64,000 nucleotides of DNA from Shewanella psychropiezotolerans. Lineage in GTDB: Bacteria > Pseudomonadota > Gammaproteobacteria > Enterobacterales > Shewanellaceae. Shown in pieces: positions 27,948 through 38,200 of this stretch. The number at the start of each line of letters is the position of its first letter. The stretch's first letter is position 1. The translations under genes and the position numbers were made by a program. The DNA lies in assembly GCF_007197555.1 (NCBI RefSeq), contig NZ_CP041614.1, forward strand, positions 4,580,001 to 4,644,000, given 5' to 3'. The notes under the pieces are model-generated. The model made no database searches and was not told the DNA's origin. It saw only the letters and a program-made list of their open reading frames with translations.

Positions 27948-27987
27948 TGACACTTTCGATTTCAACTAACATTCATACCATTCGAAA

Positions 27988-28167
27988 TTATGAACATGAG
28001 CCGCAGCACACACCGGGTTCACCATGTTTAGGCTTCTTCTCTGCCTCAATATCAGTATTCTCCTGCTCTGATCCCTGCTTCAAACTTTGAATAGACTCAA
28101 GTTCAGTTTGGGTATTTTTTCCTGCCGCATCTTTCTTTTTGAAAAAACTAACACCTGCTAAAGCCAT
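27988..28167 (-). CDS. CCGSCS-motif small protein
   Basis: A 59-residue protein that automated calling could easily miss. It begins MALAGVSFFKKKDAAGKN and ends in the exact motif CCGSCS, which defines a small family in marine gammaproteobacteria. The middle is highly charged (QENTDIEAEKKPKHGEP). The start has a strong AGGGGA ribosome-binding site. The terminal cysteines suggest metal binding or a modification signal; function is unknown. Confidence 0.85.
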   Translation of the reverse strand: MALAGVSFFKKKDAAGKNTQTELESIQSLKQGSEQENTDIEAEKKPKHGEPGVCCGSCS

Positions 28168-28365
28168 TGTGATCCCCTTTAAACAACACGTTAAACATTT
28201 ATATTTTACGCATGTTATTAACTTCGACTATTGTAGTCAAATATATAGTGCTGTTTGTGAGCAAGGTCTCAAATAATGAATAGCATTAGATGCAGGATGA
28301 CACGCTAATAATCAATATGAATCGGGGTTAAGCAATCATTCCCCTAATGCGTAATAAATCTCCGA

Positions 28366-29718
28366 CTAAAAGCTCCATTTAAGCTGCATATAACCCAGTG
28401 TCGAGGGAGTCACGCCGAACAAACTGCCACTGCTGCCATCGAAGCGTTGAGCGACCATTAACAAGCTCCACTCATTTGCGAGAGAATAACTCATGTTGGC
28501 ACCAATAAAGTAAGAGCCATCATCATAAAAACTGCTGCTAAAGGTGAGTCGGCTCAAGGGCGAGATATCGAAGCCAAGCTCCAGATAACGGGTCCAGTTG
28601 GTAAAACTTAAGGTTCTTGCTGTCAGAGGAAGGTTTAAATAGAGCAAGGCGCTATCAGGCTCAGTCGGATTGGAGATATGCAGCACTGACCCTCTGACCA
28701 TCCAGTTTCTCGGTCCGGTGAAACTGTAATCCATCTCCAGAGTCGATACACTAGTTGCAACTAAACGCTGTGGCTCACCGGAAAAAGCATTGAAAACGTC
28801 CGCTGTATTAATATTCGGAGCATTAGCACTTGGAGTGTGAATGCCTGAAATACTAGCGCTCGCATTATATGCAGCCGCGTCTTCGACTGGCCAATAGTCA
28901 TATTGAGGGTCAAAATAGCTAAACTCGCCTCTGAATCCGGCCCCCGATAGATCTCCGGCAAAACCGGCTCCCAAGACATGATCAAATCCCGACTTTCCGA
29001 TTAAAAACTGCAAATCCCAGCTCTCATAATTGCTCAGATAACGCATAGCAAAACTGGTTAATTTGCTGTCTTGGTTTGGGTTATAGACAAAATCTAATGA
29101 ACTGGCAAAGCCGAGTTGTCGGCTAATAAGCACAGCATCAGCGCCACTTCGCTCCTCATAGTCAAAATCATATATCGAGTAAGCATTGAAGATATCGTTT
29201 GGGTTCCACAACGTACTCATCGCCCAGTTAATACGAAAACGCCCCACCCTAGCCTGCCAGTCTCCACCAGCGAATTCACTGGGTTTCCAATCTATATAAG
29301 CACGATCAAACTGAGTATTCCCCACCCAGGCATCGTTATCAAGCCAGGTTGTCGACATATCCCAGTAACCAGGGTCTGAGCCTATCAGATCGCCATAGCC
29401 GGGAACTTCTGCACTATCCCCATAGAAGAGTCGATTACGCATCGAGACATTAAATCTCAGCTCACTATCGAAGCGGTATTCGAAGTTAAATCTTTGATGT
29501 AACAGGTGATCCGATATACCTGATGAGTCATCGGGAGAAGTGTAAGTGCCCATGTACTTTATATAACCATCGAGGTCCCAGCTTTTAGCGGGTTCAAGAC
29601 CCGGAATAGGTGAAGCGAGTACCGGATTCAAGAGTAAAATAATTAAGCCAAACAATAGTGAAGCAGTGAGTCTCACAGCACTCTTCACTGCACTTGTACC
29701 TGTCCCTGCACTCTTCAC
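28366..29718 (-). CDS. Outer-membrane beta-barrel protein of an ABC/LolA-like operon
   Basis: A 450-residue exported protein. A hydrophobic signal (LTASLLFGLIILLLNPVLAS) is followed by beta-strand-rich sequence. It has repeated aromatic strands (WQARVGRFRINWAMS, MRYLSNYESWDLQFLIG) and ends in the barrel signature LGYMQLKWSF. It resembles DUF1302-like barrels found with lipid or RND transporters. The start overlaps the ATPase stop by 4 bp (ATGA), so the barrel is produced with the ABC transporter. It probably provides the outer-membrane station of a trans-envelope pathway (inference). Confidence 0.8.
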   Translation of the reverse strand: MKSAGTGTSAVKSAVRLTASLLFGLIILLLNPVLASPIPGLEPAKSWDLDGYIKYMGTYTSPDDSSGISDHLLHQRFNFEYRFDSELRFNVSMRNRLFYGDSAEVPGYGDLIGSDPGYWDMSTTWLDNDAWVGNTQFDRAYIDWKPSEFAGGDWQARVGRFRINWAMSTLWNPNDIFNAYSIYDFDYEERSGADAVLISRQLGFASSLDFVYNPNQDSKLTSFAMRYLSNYESWDLQFLIGKSGFDHVLGAGFAGDLSGAGFRGEFSYFDPQYDYWPVEDAAAYNASASISGIHTPSANAPNINTADVFNAFSGEPQRLVATSVSTLEMDYSFTGPRNWMVRGSVLHISNPTEPDSALLYLNLPLTARTLSFTNWTRYLELGFDISPLSRLTFSSSFYDDGSYFIGANMSYSLANEWSLLMVAQRFDGSSGSLFGVTPSTLGYMQLKWSF

Positions 29719-30398
29719 CGCACACGGTCCTCGGTTAATTGACCATCTTCAAAGACAATGACCCGGCGCGCACGCTTGATCACCCGTGGGTCATGAGTTG
29801 AGAAGATAAAAGTCGTGCCCTCATTTTCGTTGAGCTGCTGCATGATATCCAGTAACTCAGAGGTGTTGGCCGCATCTAAATTTGCAGTCGGCTCATCGGC
29901 CATCACAAACCTGGGCCTTGGGGCTAACGCTCGTGCCACTGCGACACGCTGCTGTTGACCACCAGAGAGTTTGGAAGGCACCTTATGCAAATGATCCCCC
30001 AATCCCACGCGATTCAAGAGTTCAGTGGCTCGTACCCGACATTCTGCCTCGCTATGTCCCTGCAACTGCATGACAAATTCTACATTTTCCAGTGCAGTCA
30101 ACACTGGCAGTAAACTGTAATCCTGGAAGATAAAACCAATATTATCCCGGCGAAATGCGATCAAGTTTTTATCACTAAGCTCGCAGATATCATTGCCATC
30201 AATGACTACCTTCCCGGATGTAGGTTCATCGATGCCACCTATCATGTTTAACAAGGTGGTTTTCCCCGAACCCGAGGGTCCCATCACGGCGACAAACTCT
30301 CCCTGTTCAATATTAAGATCTAAGGCTTTGACTGCATGAACAGGAAAATCAGTATCTTGGTTGTAAGTCTTACACAGTTGAGTCGTTCGAATACTCAT
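29715..30398 (-). CDS. ABC transporter ATP-binding protein, LolD/MacB type
   Basis: A 227-residue ATPase. Walker A GPSGSGKTTLLN (about 40-51), signature LSGGQQQRVAVARALAPRP (about 143), Walker B FVMADEPTANLD (about 168) and H-loop STHDPRV are all intact. Similarity is to the LolD/FtsE/MacB class, which powers mechanotransmission rather than classical import or export. It sits between its FtsX-type permease (upstream) and the beta-barrel gene (downstream). Confidence 0.93.
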   Translation of the reverse strand: MSIRTTQLCKTYNQDTDFPVHAVKALDLNIEQGEFVAVMGPSGSGKTTLLNMIGGIDEPTSGKVVIDGNDICELSDKNLIAFRRDNIGFIFQDYSLLPVLTALENVEFVMQLQGHSEAECRVRATELLNRVGLGDHLHKVPSKLSGGQQQRVAVARALAPRPRFVMADEPTANLDAANTSELLDIMQQLNENEGTTFIFSTHDPRVIKRARRVIVFEDGQLTEDRVR

Positions 30399-30453
30399 AT
30401 TTAGCTCCTCCTCATTACCTCTGACTAAGGCTACTCATCAAAAATAAAAATAT

Positions 30454-31704
30454 TTAGTGCTTTTCAGCCATGGCATCGATCGGGCTAAGTTTCAATATCT
30501 GCCTTGCTGGATACAGAGCCGCAAACAGGCTCACGGCTACCACAGTCACTAAGGTAAGAAAGTACTCCCCCGCCGAGACTTGAGGATAAAGCGTCGTATC
30601 GACCCCTAATGCGCCAACGCCTTCAGCCATAGCCCCAAGCTCTATTCCCGTAACTTGTAAAATAGTCACTAAGATCCATGCACCGCAAACACCCAAGATA
30701 CCTCCGGTAACACCTAACAGGCCTGTTTCCAGGATGATCAAGGTAAATACCTTATGTTTTTGCATGCCCACTGCCATCAAAACACCAAACTCACGAGTGC
30801 GTTCAAATACCGACATCAACATGATGTTAATAATGCAAAATCCCATTGCCAACATAAATATTCCCAGCACGATGGCATTACTCACGCCGATCTGAGAAAT
30901 GATGGTGGCCAACATGGGCTGAATTTCCTGCCAGTCTCTGATGCTATTTAGCTTGTCTGTATTAGCTGTTTCAAGCACAAATTCAAGCTTGGTTTTCACC
31001 TGCAAGGCAAGTTCATTAGAGAAATAACTGCCACTATTGTTGAGCACGATAGCGATCTCATGAACCCCCTCAAGACCAGCCAGCTTCATCAAGTCACCAC
31101 GTCTAACATAGAGATTGCCATCATCGAACCCCGTCGATGGGGTCGTGAAGATTCCTGTGACTCTAAAGGCTGCTCCCGTGACATCCTTGTCTATGTTACT
31201 GAAGGTCAAGACGACTTTTGAGCCTAGGCGTAAGCGTAAACGGTCGGCGGTTTTCTGTGATACTAAGACAGGGTGTCGTCCCTCGTGAGTCAGCCAACTC
31301 CCCTCGACTAACTTGCTGGCTAAAGGAGTGACTCTGGCTTCATCATAGCTATCGACTCCATTGATACGGATCCCGCGGCTGGAGCGCGCCGATGCCACCA
31401 TGCCATCGACCAAAAATCGTGCAGACCAAGCCTTCACCTCAGGTATATCGGCTAAGGCATCGGTTATCTTATCGGGTGATTGGATAATGAGTTTTAGATC
31501 TGGGTTATCAACATATTTTCTATTGTGAACCTGAAGGTCGCTAGTTTGCCAGGCAATAGCATTCTCTATCATGTTGCCGTACATGCCAGTCATAAACCCC
31601 ATCATAGCCACTACGCCCATCAGACCAAATACCATGGCGCTGAGCATAATCGAGGTACGTAATTTATTTCTCCAAAGATTCCGCCACGCCAGCTTAATAA
31701 GCAT
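30454..31704 (-). CDS. ABC transporter permease, FtsX/LolC-E type (permease 2)
   Basis: A 416-residue permease. One transmembrane helix lies at about 18-40, followed by a large periplasmic MacB-like domain (about 45-270) and three C-terminal helices, with VFERTREFGVLMAVGMQKHK as the coupling helix that contacts the ATPase. It ends with LSPIDAMAEKH as in the LolC/E family. Its start region is duplicated four times upstream in a 112-bp tandem array, so this ATG at 31704 is the fifth of five equally spaced starts. Confidence 0.9.
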   Translation of the reverse strand: MLIKLAWRNLWRNKLRTSIMLSAMVFGLMGVVAMMGFMTGMYGNMIENAIAWQTSDLQVHNRKYVDNPDLKLIIQSPDKITDALADIPEVKAWSARFLVDGMVASARSSRGIRINGVDSYDEARVTPLASKLVEGSWLTHEGRHPVLVSQKTADRLRLRLGSKVVLTFSNIDKDVTGAAFRVTGIFTTPSTGFDDGNLYVRRGDLMKLAGLEGVHEIAIVLNNSGSYFSNELALQVKTKLEFVLETANTDKLNSIRDWQEIQPMLATIISQIGVSNAIVLGIFMLAMGFCIINIMLMSVFERTREFGVLMAVGMQKHKVFTLIILETGLLGVTGGILGVCGAWILVTILQVTGIELGAMAEGVGALGVDTTLYPQVSAGEYFLTLVTVVAVSLFAALYPARQILKLSPIDAMAEKH

Positions 31705-32152
31705 TGATCACAGCCCCTATCAGTCTAGATACCAAACCAGTGAGCATAATCGAAGTACGTAACCTAGTATGAAATATATGACCCCAAAGATTTCGCCACG
31801 CCAGCTTAATCAGCATTAATCACAGCCCCTATCAGTCTAGATACCAAACCTGTGAGCATAATCGAAGTACGTAACCTAGTATGAAATATATGACCCCAAA
31901 AATTCCGCCACGCCAGCTTAATAAGCATTGATCACAGCCCCTATCAGTCTAGATACCAAACCAGTGAGCATAATCGAAGTACGTAACCTAGTATGAAATA
32001 TATGACCCCAAAGATTTCGCCACGCCAGCTTAATCAGCATTAATCACAGCCCCTATCAGTCTAGATACCAAACCTGTGAGCATAATCGAGGTATGTAACC
32101 TAGTATGAAATATATGACGCCAAAGATTTCGCCACGCCAACTTAATGAGCAT
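31705..32152 (-). repeat. 112-bp tandem array of permease gene starts (4 units)
   Basis: Between the two permease genes are four head-to-tail 112-bp units. Each begins with ATG (at 32152, 32040, 31928 and 31816; the true gene starts at 31704, again 112 bp on). Each encodes a 40-residue peptide MLIKLAWRNLW... ...TSIMLTGLVSRLIG that resembles the first 40 residues of the full permease, then stops. The stop of each mini-ORF overlaps the next ATG region (AATGCTGATTAAG). The units starting at 31711 and 31935 are essentially identical while the others differ, suggesting duplication of a dimer. Confidence 0.93.
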
Positions 32153-33397
32153 GCTCACCGCCTTTGAGCGCAGTCACGAGATCTAAACGGTAGACCCGCC
32201 ATAACGGATAAATCAAGCAGAGCAACATCAGAGCGAGTACGATTACGATCTGGTCGATGAACAACCAAGGCGCCAGCATCATAGGAATGATTGGCTCCCA
32301 GCCCATATCCAACATGAGTTGCGCCGTTTCCCCAGTTAACTGAATCGGATAGAAGTTAAACCAGATAAGCACAGGTGTGGCGATAACCAAACCTATGATG
32401 ATGCCGAGCAGTGAGATAAAACTAGATTCCAGCATGACTAAGCCAAGCAGTTTAGGCCGCAACAGACCTGTGGCTAACATGACGCCAAACTCTCGCTGCC
32501 GCTCTAATGTCATCATCAAGATAGTGGCAAACAAGCCAAAACCTACGACGCCATAAAGCAGATACATCATAAATATTCCCCCGCCTTATCCATAGCTATC
32601 TGCTGCGCCATCTCAGGGGAGAGGTCTTTCCAGTCACGCACATTGACCTGACCAGTAAAACCAGCAGCCTCACCTCGCTCACTATAAACCTGCTTTAACT
32701 GATTAACGGTTTGTTCAAGATGAGGGAGATCCCGGGTATGTAACACCCAAGAGGTCACCTGTTTATCGGTACTAAATAGTGTTTGTGCCAGTGACAATGG
32801 CATATAGATGAGTTGATTATCGAGCCGAGATATTGGGAAATGCAGCACACCTTTAATGGTGTAGAGACCAGCAGCGGTCTGTCCACGATAGCCTTGACCA
32901 TACAGTACTACCTCATCGCCAACACCTAGTTTAAAATACTCAGCCAGCCCTTGACCAATTAACACCTGTTTATCATCTCGCGTAAGAAACTCGCCATCGA
33001 CTAGCTTACTGGCAATACCCGAATAGTCATCTTCAAGCTCAGGTATGACTCCCAGCACCATGACCCCTTTAGACTTTTCACCTGCAGCTGCCAGTGAAAA
33101 AGATTCTATTCTGGGTAAAGCACGTTCTACATCAGAGATCTGCTTAGCAATATCGATAAAGGCATCATCTTCAGGAAGAAGATCATCAATACTCTGAGTC
33201 TCAGCAAAATCAGAATGCTGTAGCTGAATAAGACCGGTGGAAAAACGGGCACTGTTTTCGATGTTATTTGCATAACTCCCTTCTTGGGTGCTACGCATCA
33301 CTAACGACAGGATTAACGCTAAGGCGAGTGCGCATGCGGTGAGAATTGTGCGCCGCTTCTGTCGCCACAAATTTCGCCAAGCGAGTTTTAGTAACAT
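32142..33397 (-). pseudogene. ABC transporter permease, FtsX/LolC-E type (permease 1), split by a -1 frameshift
   Basis: Two ORFs (32567-33397 and 32142-32570) form one permease of about 418 residues, the size of permease 2. The N-terminal part (MLLKLAWRNLWRQKRRTILT) holds helix 1 and the periplasmic domain; the C-terminal part holds three helices and the coupling motif LERQREFGVMLATG. At the junction AMDKAGEYL-stop becomes AMDKAGGIFMMYLLYG if one base is added to the CCCCC run at 32578-32582. Either a sequencing error or a real break. If real, this two-permease transporter would be non-functional or made from two chains. Confidence 0.85.
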
Positions 33398-33446
33398 AAA
33401 TTTCCTTAAAGGGGAACGAGGACCTAGGTTCTAGGTACACTCAAGC

Positions 33447-34223
33447 TTAATCCCTCAACGCCTTCATCTGACTTTGAGAGAAAAAGTCATCGCCAATATC
33501 GAAATCAAACTGAGCTTCATGGGTGAGCATCTCGGTCTTATTACCTGGCTTATCGGCGGGGAGCATGATCATGCGAGTCGCGATTAAACGTCCACCCATC
33601 TGTTTAACATCGAAGGTCTCCATGGTATTTACCAAGTCATCGAACTCGTCATAAAATTCGACTTTACGCTGAAGATAACTCTCTGTTGAAACCCATAACC
33701 TGATCTTACTCCACACCACTGGCGCATCGGGTTTAGCGATAGCGTCTATCACATAGCTGTTGTCACCGTCGATAACCTGCTCTTCGATGAGCTGATGGTC
33801 ATAATCCACCACTATGGATGACTGATTGATAAGATCATCATTGGTAAAGTCCGAGCCCATCCAAGATTGGCTGAGCATAGATGGCGCAATTTTTATCACA
33901 CGTTCGATACTGGGGATCCAGTTCCACATCTCTTTCTGACGCTTGAGGGATGCACTGCCTTTATCTTTTGCCGGCGCAGTCACTAGTACAAGAGATAAAT
34001 CCTGACCCTTGGTCCAACTTTTCATGCTCATGGAGCGGGTCCAATCGGGGCGAATGATATTCATGGTCGCCACGGTATAACTCGAATCCCCTCGCATCTG
34101 TTTGTCCGACAGAGTGACTATTTCGGTGGCTGATTTAGCCATAGCCAAGCTTGGAGTTAACATAGATACGAGCAAAGTTAAAGCAACATAAGCTGTAACG
34201 TTAGAATGCAATGAACAACGCAT
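33447..34223 (-). CDS. LolA-like periplasmic (lipo)protein-sorting protein
   Basis: Exported protein (258 residues from the ATG at 34223, which has GAGGA 8 nt upstream; the frame also opens at a GTG at 34238). The signal peptide ends near SLAMA. The mature part (ATEIVTLSDKQMRGDSSYTV, KRQKEMWNWIPSIERVIKI, SWMGSDFTNDDL) matches the outer-membrane lipoprotein-sorting family with a LolA-like half-barrel. First gene of the operon with two permeases, ATPase and beta-barrel. It is likely the periplasmic carrier of a hydrophobic substrate. Confidence 0.85.
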   Translation of the reverse strand: MRCSLHSNVTAYVALTLLVSMLTPSLAMAKSATEIVTLSDKQMRGDSSYTVATMNIIRPDWTRSMSMKSWTKGQDLSLVLVTAPAKDKGSASLKRQKEMWNWIPSIERVIKIAPSMLSQSWMGSDFTNDDLINQSSIVVDYDHQLIEEQVIDGDNSYVIDAIAKPDAPVVWSKIRLWVSTESYLQRKVEFYDEFDDLVNTMETFDVKQMGGRLIATRMIMLPADKPGNKTEMLTHEAQFDFDIGDDFFSQSQMKALRD

Positions 34224-34375
34224 AACAAGAGTCCTCACTAACTATCCCAATAAAAAAATGGCAAATTCACCGTTGAATCAATCAACAAGGAATACGCCAC
34301 TATAACCTATTGAACAAAAAGCGAAACAGTGATTCGTATGACAAGGGAGTGAGATCAAAAAAAGAAGATTTAGCC

Positions 34376-34406
34376 CAAAAATATAAGGGCTCATAACCCT
34401 TATATT
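34376..34406 (-). terminator. Terminator after the DUF3313 lipoprotein gene
   Basis: ATATAAGGG / CCCTTATAT stem with a 7-nt loop, followed on the minus strand by TTTTT. Confidence 0.75.
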
Positions 34407-34426
34407 ATTTCTAAGTTATCTACCTG

Positions 34427-35113
34427 CTATATCTGATTGGCTTCATTAGCTGCAGATTGGATAAACTGTCTTGTTTCTTTCACGAAATTATCAACATTTT
34501 CTCGTATCTGTTCATAGTTCAAATGAGCCCTACTGTTCTCTAGTACACTTGGTGCACTGATCACTGAGACACGCTCAGCCAGAGGCTTCGAGGTAACACT
34601 ATCAAGGATTTGCGCTTCGACTATGATCCGAACCGTTTTATCTCTTGTTCCTAGTGCCATTTTGACAGAGCCAATTACGGCTCCTATGGGGATAATTTCC
34701 GTTAGCTTTAAATCTTCAGGTTCGGTTGTGGCTCGGCTAATTCTTATATTGATTTGAGCCACATGTTCCCCCGCCTTATCAACAACTTTCATTGAAGAGG
34801 AAATCTCTTGCCGTAATTGTTCTGTTATCTCATCGGCAAGCTGGTTTAATACCGCTTCGGGGATCTGTTTATCCTGAGTGTAGTCGCGTTTAAGCTCCAC
34901 TTTAGACACCATTAAAGCCGTATAGTATTGGGGAACTATAGATTTAGATATCCACTGTATTCCCTTCTTGTCGGCGTCATAATCTACCTCATGTAGAGGT
35001 TCATTGATCAATGAATCTGTCGTAGCAAGATCTGTTGCCGTTGGCGTTAGGCTCGAACACCCCGACAAGAACACGAGTACCAAAGCCAATGTAAAATGTA
35101 TTAAAGTTTTCAT
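34427..35113 (-). CDS. DUF3313 family lipoprotein
   Basis: A 228-residue lipoprotein: the signal peptide ends in the lipobox FLSGCSS (cysteine about residue 19). The mature domain (SKSIVPQYYTALMVSKVEL, LADEITEQLRQEISSSMKVV) matches DUF3313. It lies downstream of the RND pump genes on the same strand with a 134-bp gap and its own terminator. It may be an accessory of the pump, but it is not an OprM/TolC-type outer-membrane channel. Confidence 0.78.
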   Translation of the reverse strand: MKTLIHFTLALVLVFLSGCSSLTPTATDLATTDSLINEPLHEVDYDADKKGIQWISKSIVPQYYTALMVSKVELKRDYTQDKQIPEAVLNQLADEITEQLRQEISSSMKVVDKAGEHVAQINIRISRATTEPEDLKLTEIIPIGAVIGSVKMALGTRDKTVRIIVEAQILDSVTSKPLAERVSVISAPSVLENSRAHLNYEQIRENVDNFVKETRQFIQSAANEANQI

Positions 35114-35247
35114 AGAAATGTCCTATTTAAATCGGTTTATGAGGAGTTAGATTTAATCTTAATGAGGTTTAAGCATTCGTTATCAAGGCGAGTTGAAGCC
35201 AGCAGCCTGCCTCTGGCTAGCCCCTATTTCCATACTCGCCCAGTTCT

Positions 35248-38200
35248 TTACTCACTTAGCCCAATAGCAACCTCACTCCTTTGATCATCAGTTTCTATCT
35301 CTCGCTGCTTTTTATGATCTTGCGCTAAAAAGGTATAAACCGTCGGGACAACAAACAAGGTAAACAAGGTGCCAATTGACATACCCACAGTGATCACTAA
35401 ACCAATAGAGAAACGACTCTGTGCACCAGCACCAGATGCCACCAATAATGGCACAACACCTATCACCATGGCCGCTGTTGTCATCAACACAGGTCTTAAG
35501 CGTATCGAAGCCGATTTAAGTGCCGCTTCATACTTACTGCAACCTATGTCTCTTTGTAGCTGATTAGCAAACTCAACAATCAAGATCCCATGTTTACTAA
35601 TCAGTCCGATTAGCGTCACCAGACCCACTTCCGTGTAGATATTTAACGTATCAAGACCAAAATAAAGCGGTAGCATGGCACCAAATATCGATAAAGGGAC
35701 GCTGGTCAACACTATCAAGGGGTCTCGAAAGCTCTCAAACTGAGCCGCCAACACCAGATAGATAATGATCAGGGCTAAGAAGAAGGTTGCCACCAGAGAT
35801 GAACCTTCTTGTAGGTACTGACGTAACTGACCCGATGAGTCTACAGAATAGGACTGAGGTAAAATCTGCTTTGCGCCTTGCTCCATCACCTTATACGCTT
35901 CACCAATGCTCACACCCGGCATCATTTTAGCCTCAATCATAGCGCTGTTGAGTTGCTGAAATTGGTCGATATTAGAAGGCTGAACACTCTTAGTAATTGT
36001 GACTAATGACGCTAATGGCACCATCTCATGGCTCTGAGACTCAACATAATATTGATTCAAATCTGTTGCTGCGTTTCTATCTTCCTGAGGCACTTGAGTG
36101 ATCACCTGATAACTCCTCCCCTCTAAGGCAAAGTAATTGATGAATCCGCCACTTAAATAGCGAGACAAGACCACACCTATCTCCTGAGCACTGACATCCA
36201 TCAGCGCCGCTTTATCGCGATTAATACTGACCTCTATCTGCGGCTTACTGAAATTCAAATCATTTTGAACATAGATAAACTTGCCACTTTTCATCGCGTA
36301 ATCTTTTAGCTTCTCAGCATATTGGTAGAGATCATTATAATTGCCCGTAGGTGTTTTCAAGATCATCTGAAATGGCAGTCCTTGAGGCGTACCAGGTAGG
36401 TCGGGTGGCGAAAAGGTATAAATCTGCACACCGGGTAACGTCTTACTATCGGCTTGAAAACGCTTCATGACCTCTTTCGCTGTCGCTTCTCGCTCACTCC
36501 AATCTTTAAGTACGGTTAAACCAAAGAAAGTATGATCATTTTGATAGCCATTAACCATCATATCCATCTGCTTTTCGGGATATTGATTAACAACTTGAGT
36601 GAGAGGTTGAGTGAAATGCGCTAAATAATCCGTATTGGCTTGGACAGGTCCCTTCCCCATCATCATAACGACCCCTTGGTCTTCTTGGGGCGCAAGCTCT
36701 GAGGCTGTGTGACTAAACATAAATACCAAAGCCAATAGGATACTGGCCGCCAGCGGCCATACCATCACTCTATTATCTAATACTAATCTCAGAAGACGAG
36801 TATATCTGTGCGTGATAGCAGCCATCACTGAGTTGATACTCTTGACCAGAGCTCCCTCCAACACGCTCTTAGATAAAACTTTTGAGCACATCATTGGCGT
36901 TAACGTCAGGGCAATAAAGCCTGAGATAAGCACTGAACCCGCTAAGGTAAAGGCAAATTCAGTGAACAATTTACCTGTGAGACCGCCCATAAAACCAATA
37001 GGTGCATATACTGCAGCTAAGGTGATGGTCATAGCAATAACCGGCCCGGCTATCTCTCTGGCACTGACCATTGCCGCCTGCACAGGAGACAGTCCCTCTT
37101 CTAAATGCCTAAATGTGTTTTCCACCACAACTATCGCATCATCTACCACCAGCGAAATCGCTAACACCATAGCCAAGAGCGTCAGCAGATTGATACTAAA
37201 GCCCAAGGTCAACATAAAGAATAAAGAACCAATTAAAGACAGAGGTATTGTCACTAGTGGAATGAGCATGGCTCTCATAGAGCCTAAAAAAGCGAAGATG
37301 ACCATCACCACGATTAATGCCGCCTCAATTAATGTCTTGGCCACTTCATCGATTGAGGTGGTAATAAACTTAGTCGAGTCATAGACAACAGACGCATGCA
37401 TCCCCACTGGCAAGCTATCAATAATACTTGGAAGCACTTTATAGGCATCGGCAACCACAGAGAGCGGATTAGAATTAGACGTATTGCTGATAGCCGTTAA
37501 TACCGAAGGCTTACCATTAAAGTTAACTTGAGCATCATAAGAATTAGCCCCGAGCTCCACAGTTGCAATATCCTCAAGGTGTATTAAACGGCCATCGACC
37601 TCTTTTAAGCTAATATTGTTAAAATCGGCAACCGAAGATGCATCAGTATGAGCGTTAATATCCATCTCAATATACTCATCTTTAATCTTGCCTGCCGCGC
37701 TTACAGTGTTATTGCTTTTTATGGCATTTTGCACATCGCTGGCGGTGATCCCTAAAGCCGCCATCTTGGTTGGATTAAGCCAAATACGCATCGCAAAATC
37801 ACGTTGTCCCAGAATATCGACTTTAGAGACACCACTCACAGTCGACAATGTAGGCTTAACGACACGACTGATATAATCAGAGATCTGCTCAGTGGCTAAG
37901 GTGTCGCTGGAAAATGACAGATACAGGATCGGCGACTGAGACGTTGACTTTAGAATGCTGGGATCTTGTACGCCTGCGGGCAGCCGATACTTCACCTGCT
38001 GTACCAAAGATAAGATTTCGGTTAGTGCTTTATCTGAGGGGTAATCCAGCTTGAGATAAACCGTGATCAAAGACTTACCTAAACTGCTGTTGGAGGTCAT
38101 ATAATCGATACCTTCAGTCTGGGCAATCTGTGCCTGTAAAGGCTGAGTCACATAGCCCTGAACACTCGACGAACTCGCTCCCGGATATTGGGTGCTGATG

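Noticed and set aside
31816..32152. Mini-ORFs of the 112-bp array annotated as separate genes
   Set aside because: Each is only a truncated duplicate of the permease start; treated as one repeat feature.
36812..37384. 190-codon plus-strand ORF opposite the RND permease
   Set aside because: Shadow of the strongly supported permease frame; low-complexity Ile/Thr/Ala content typical of antisense to membrane helices.
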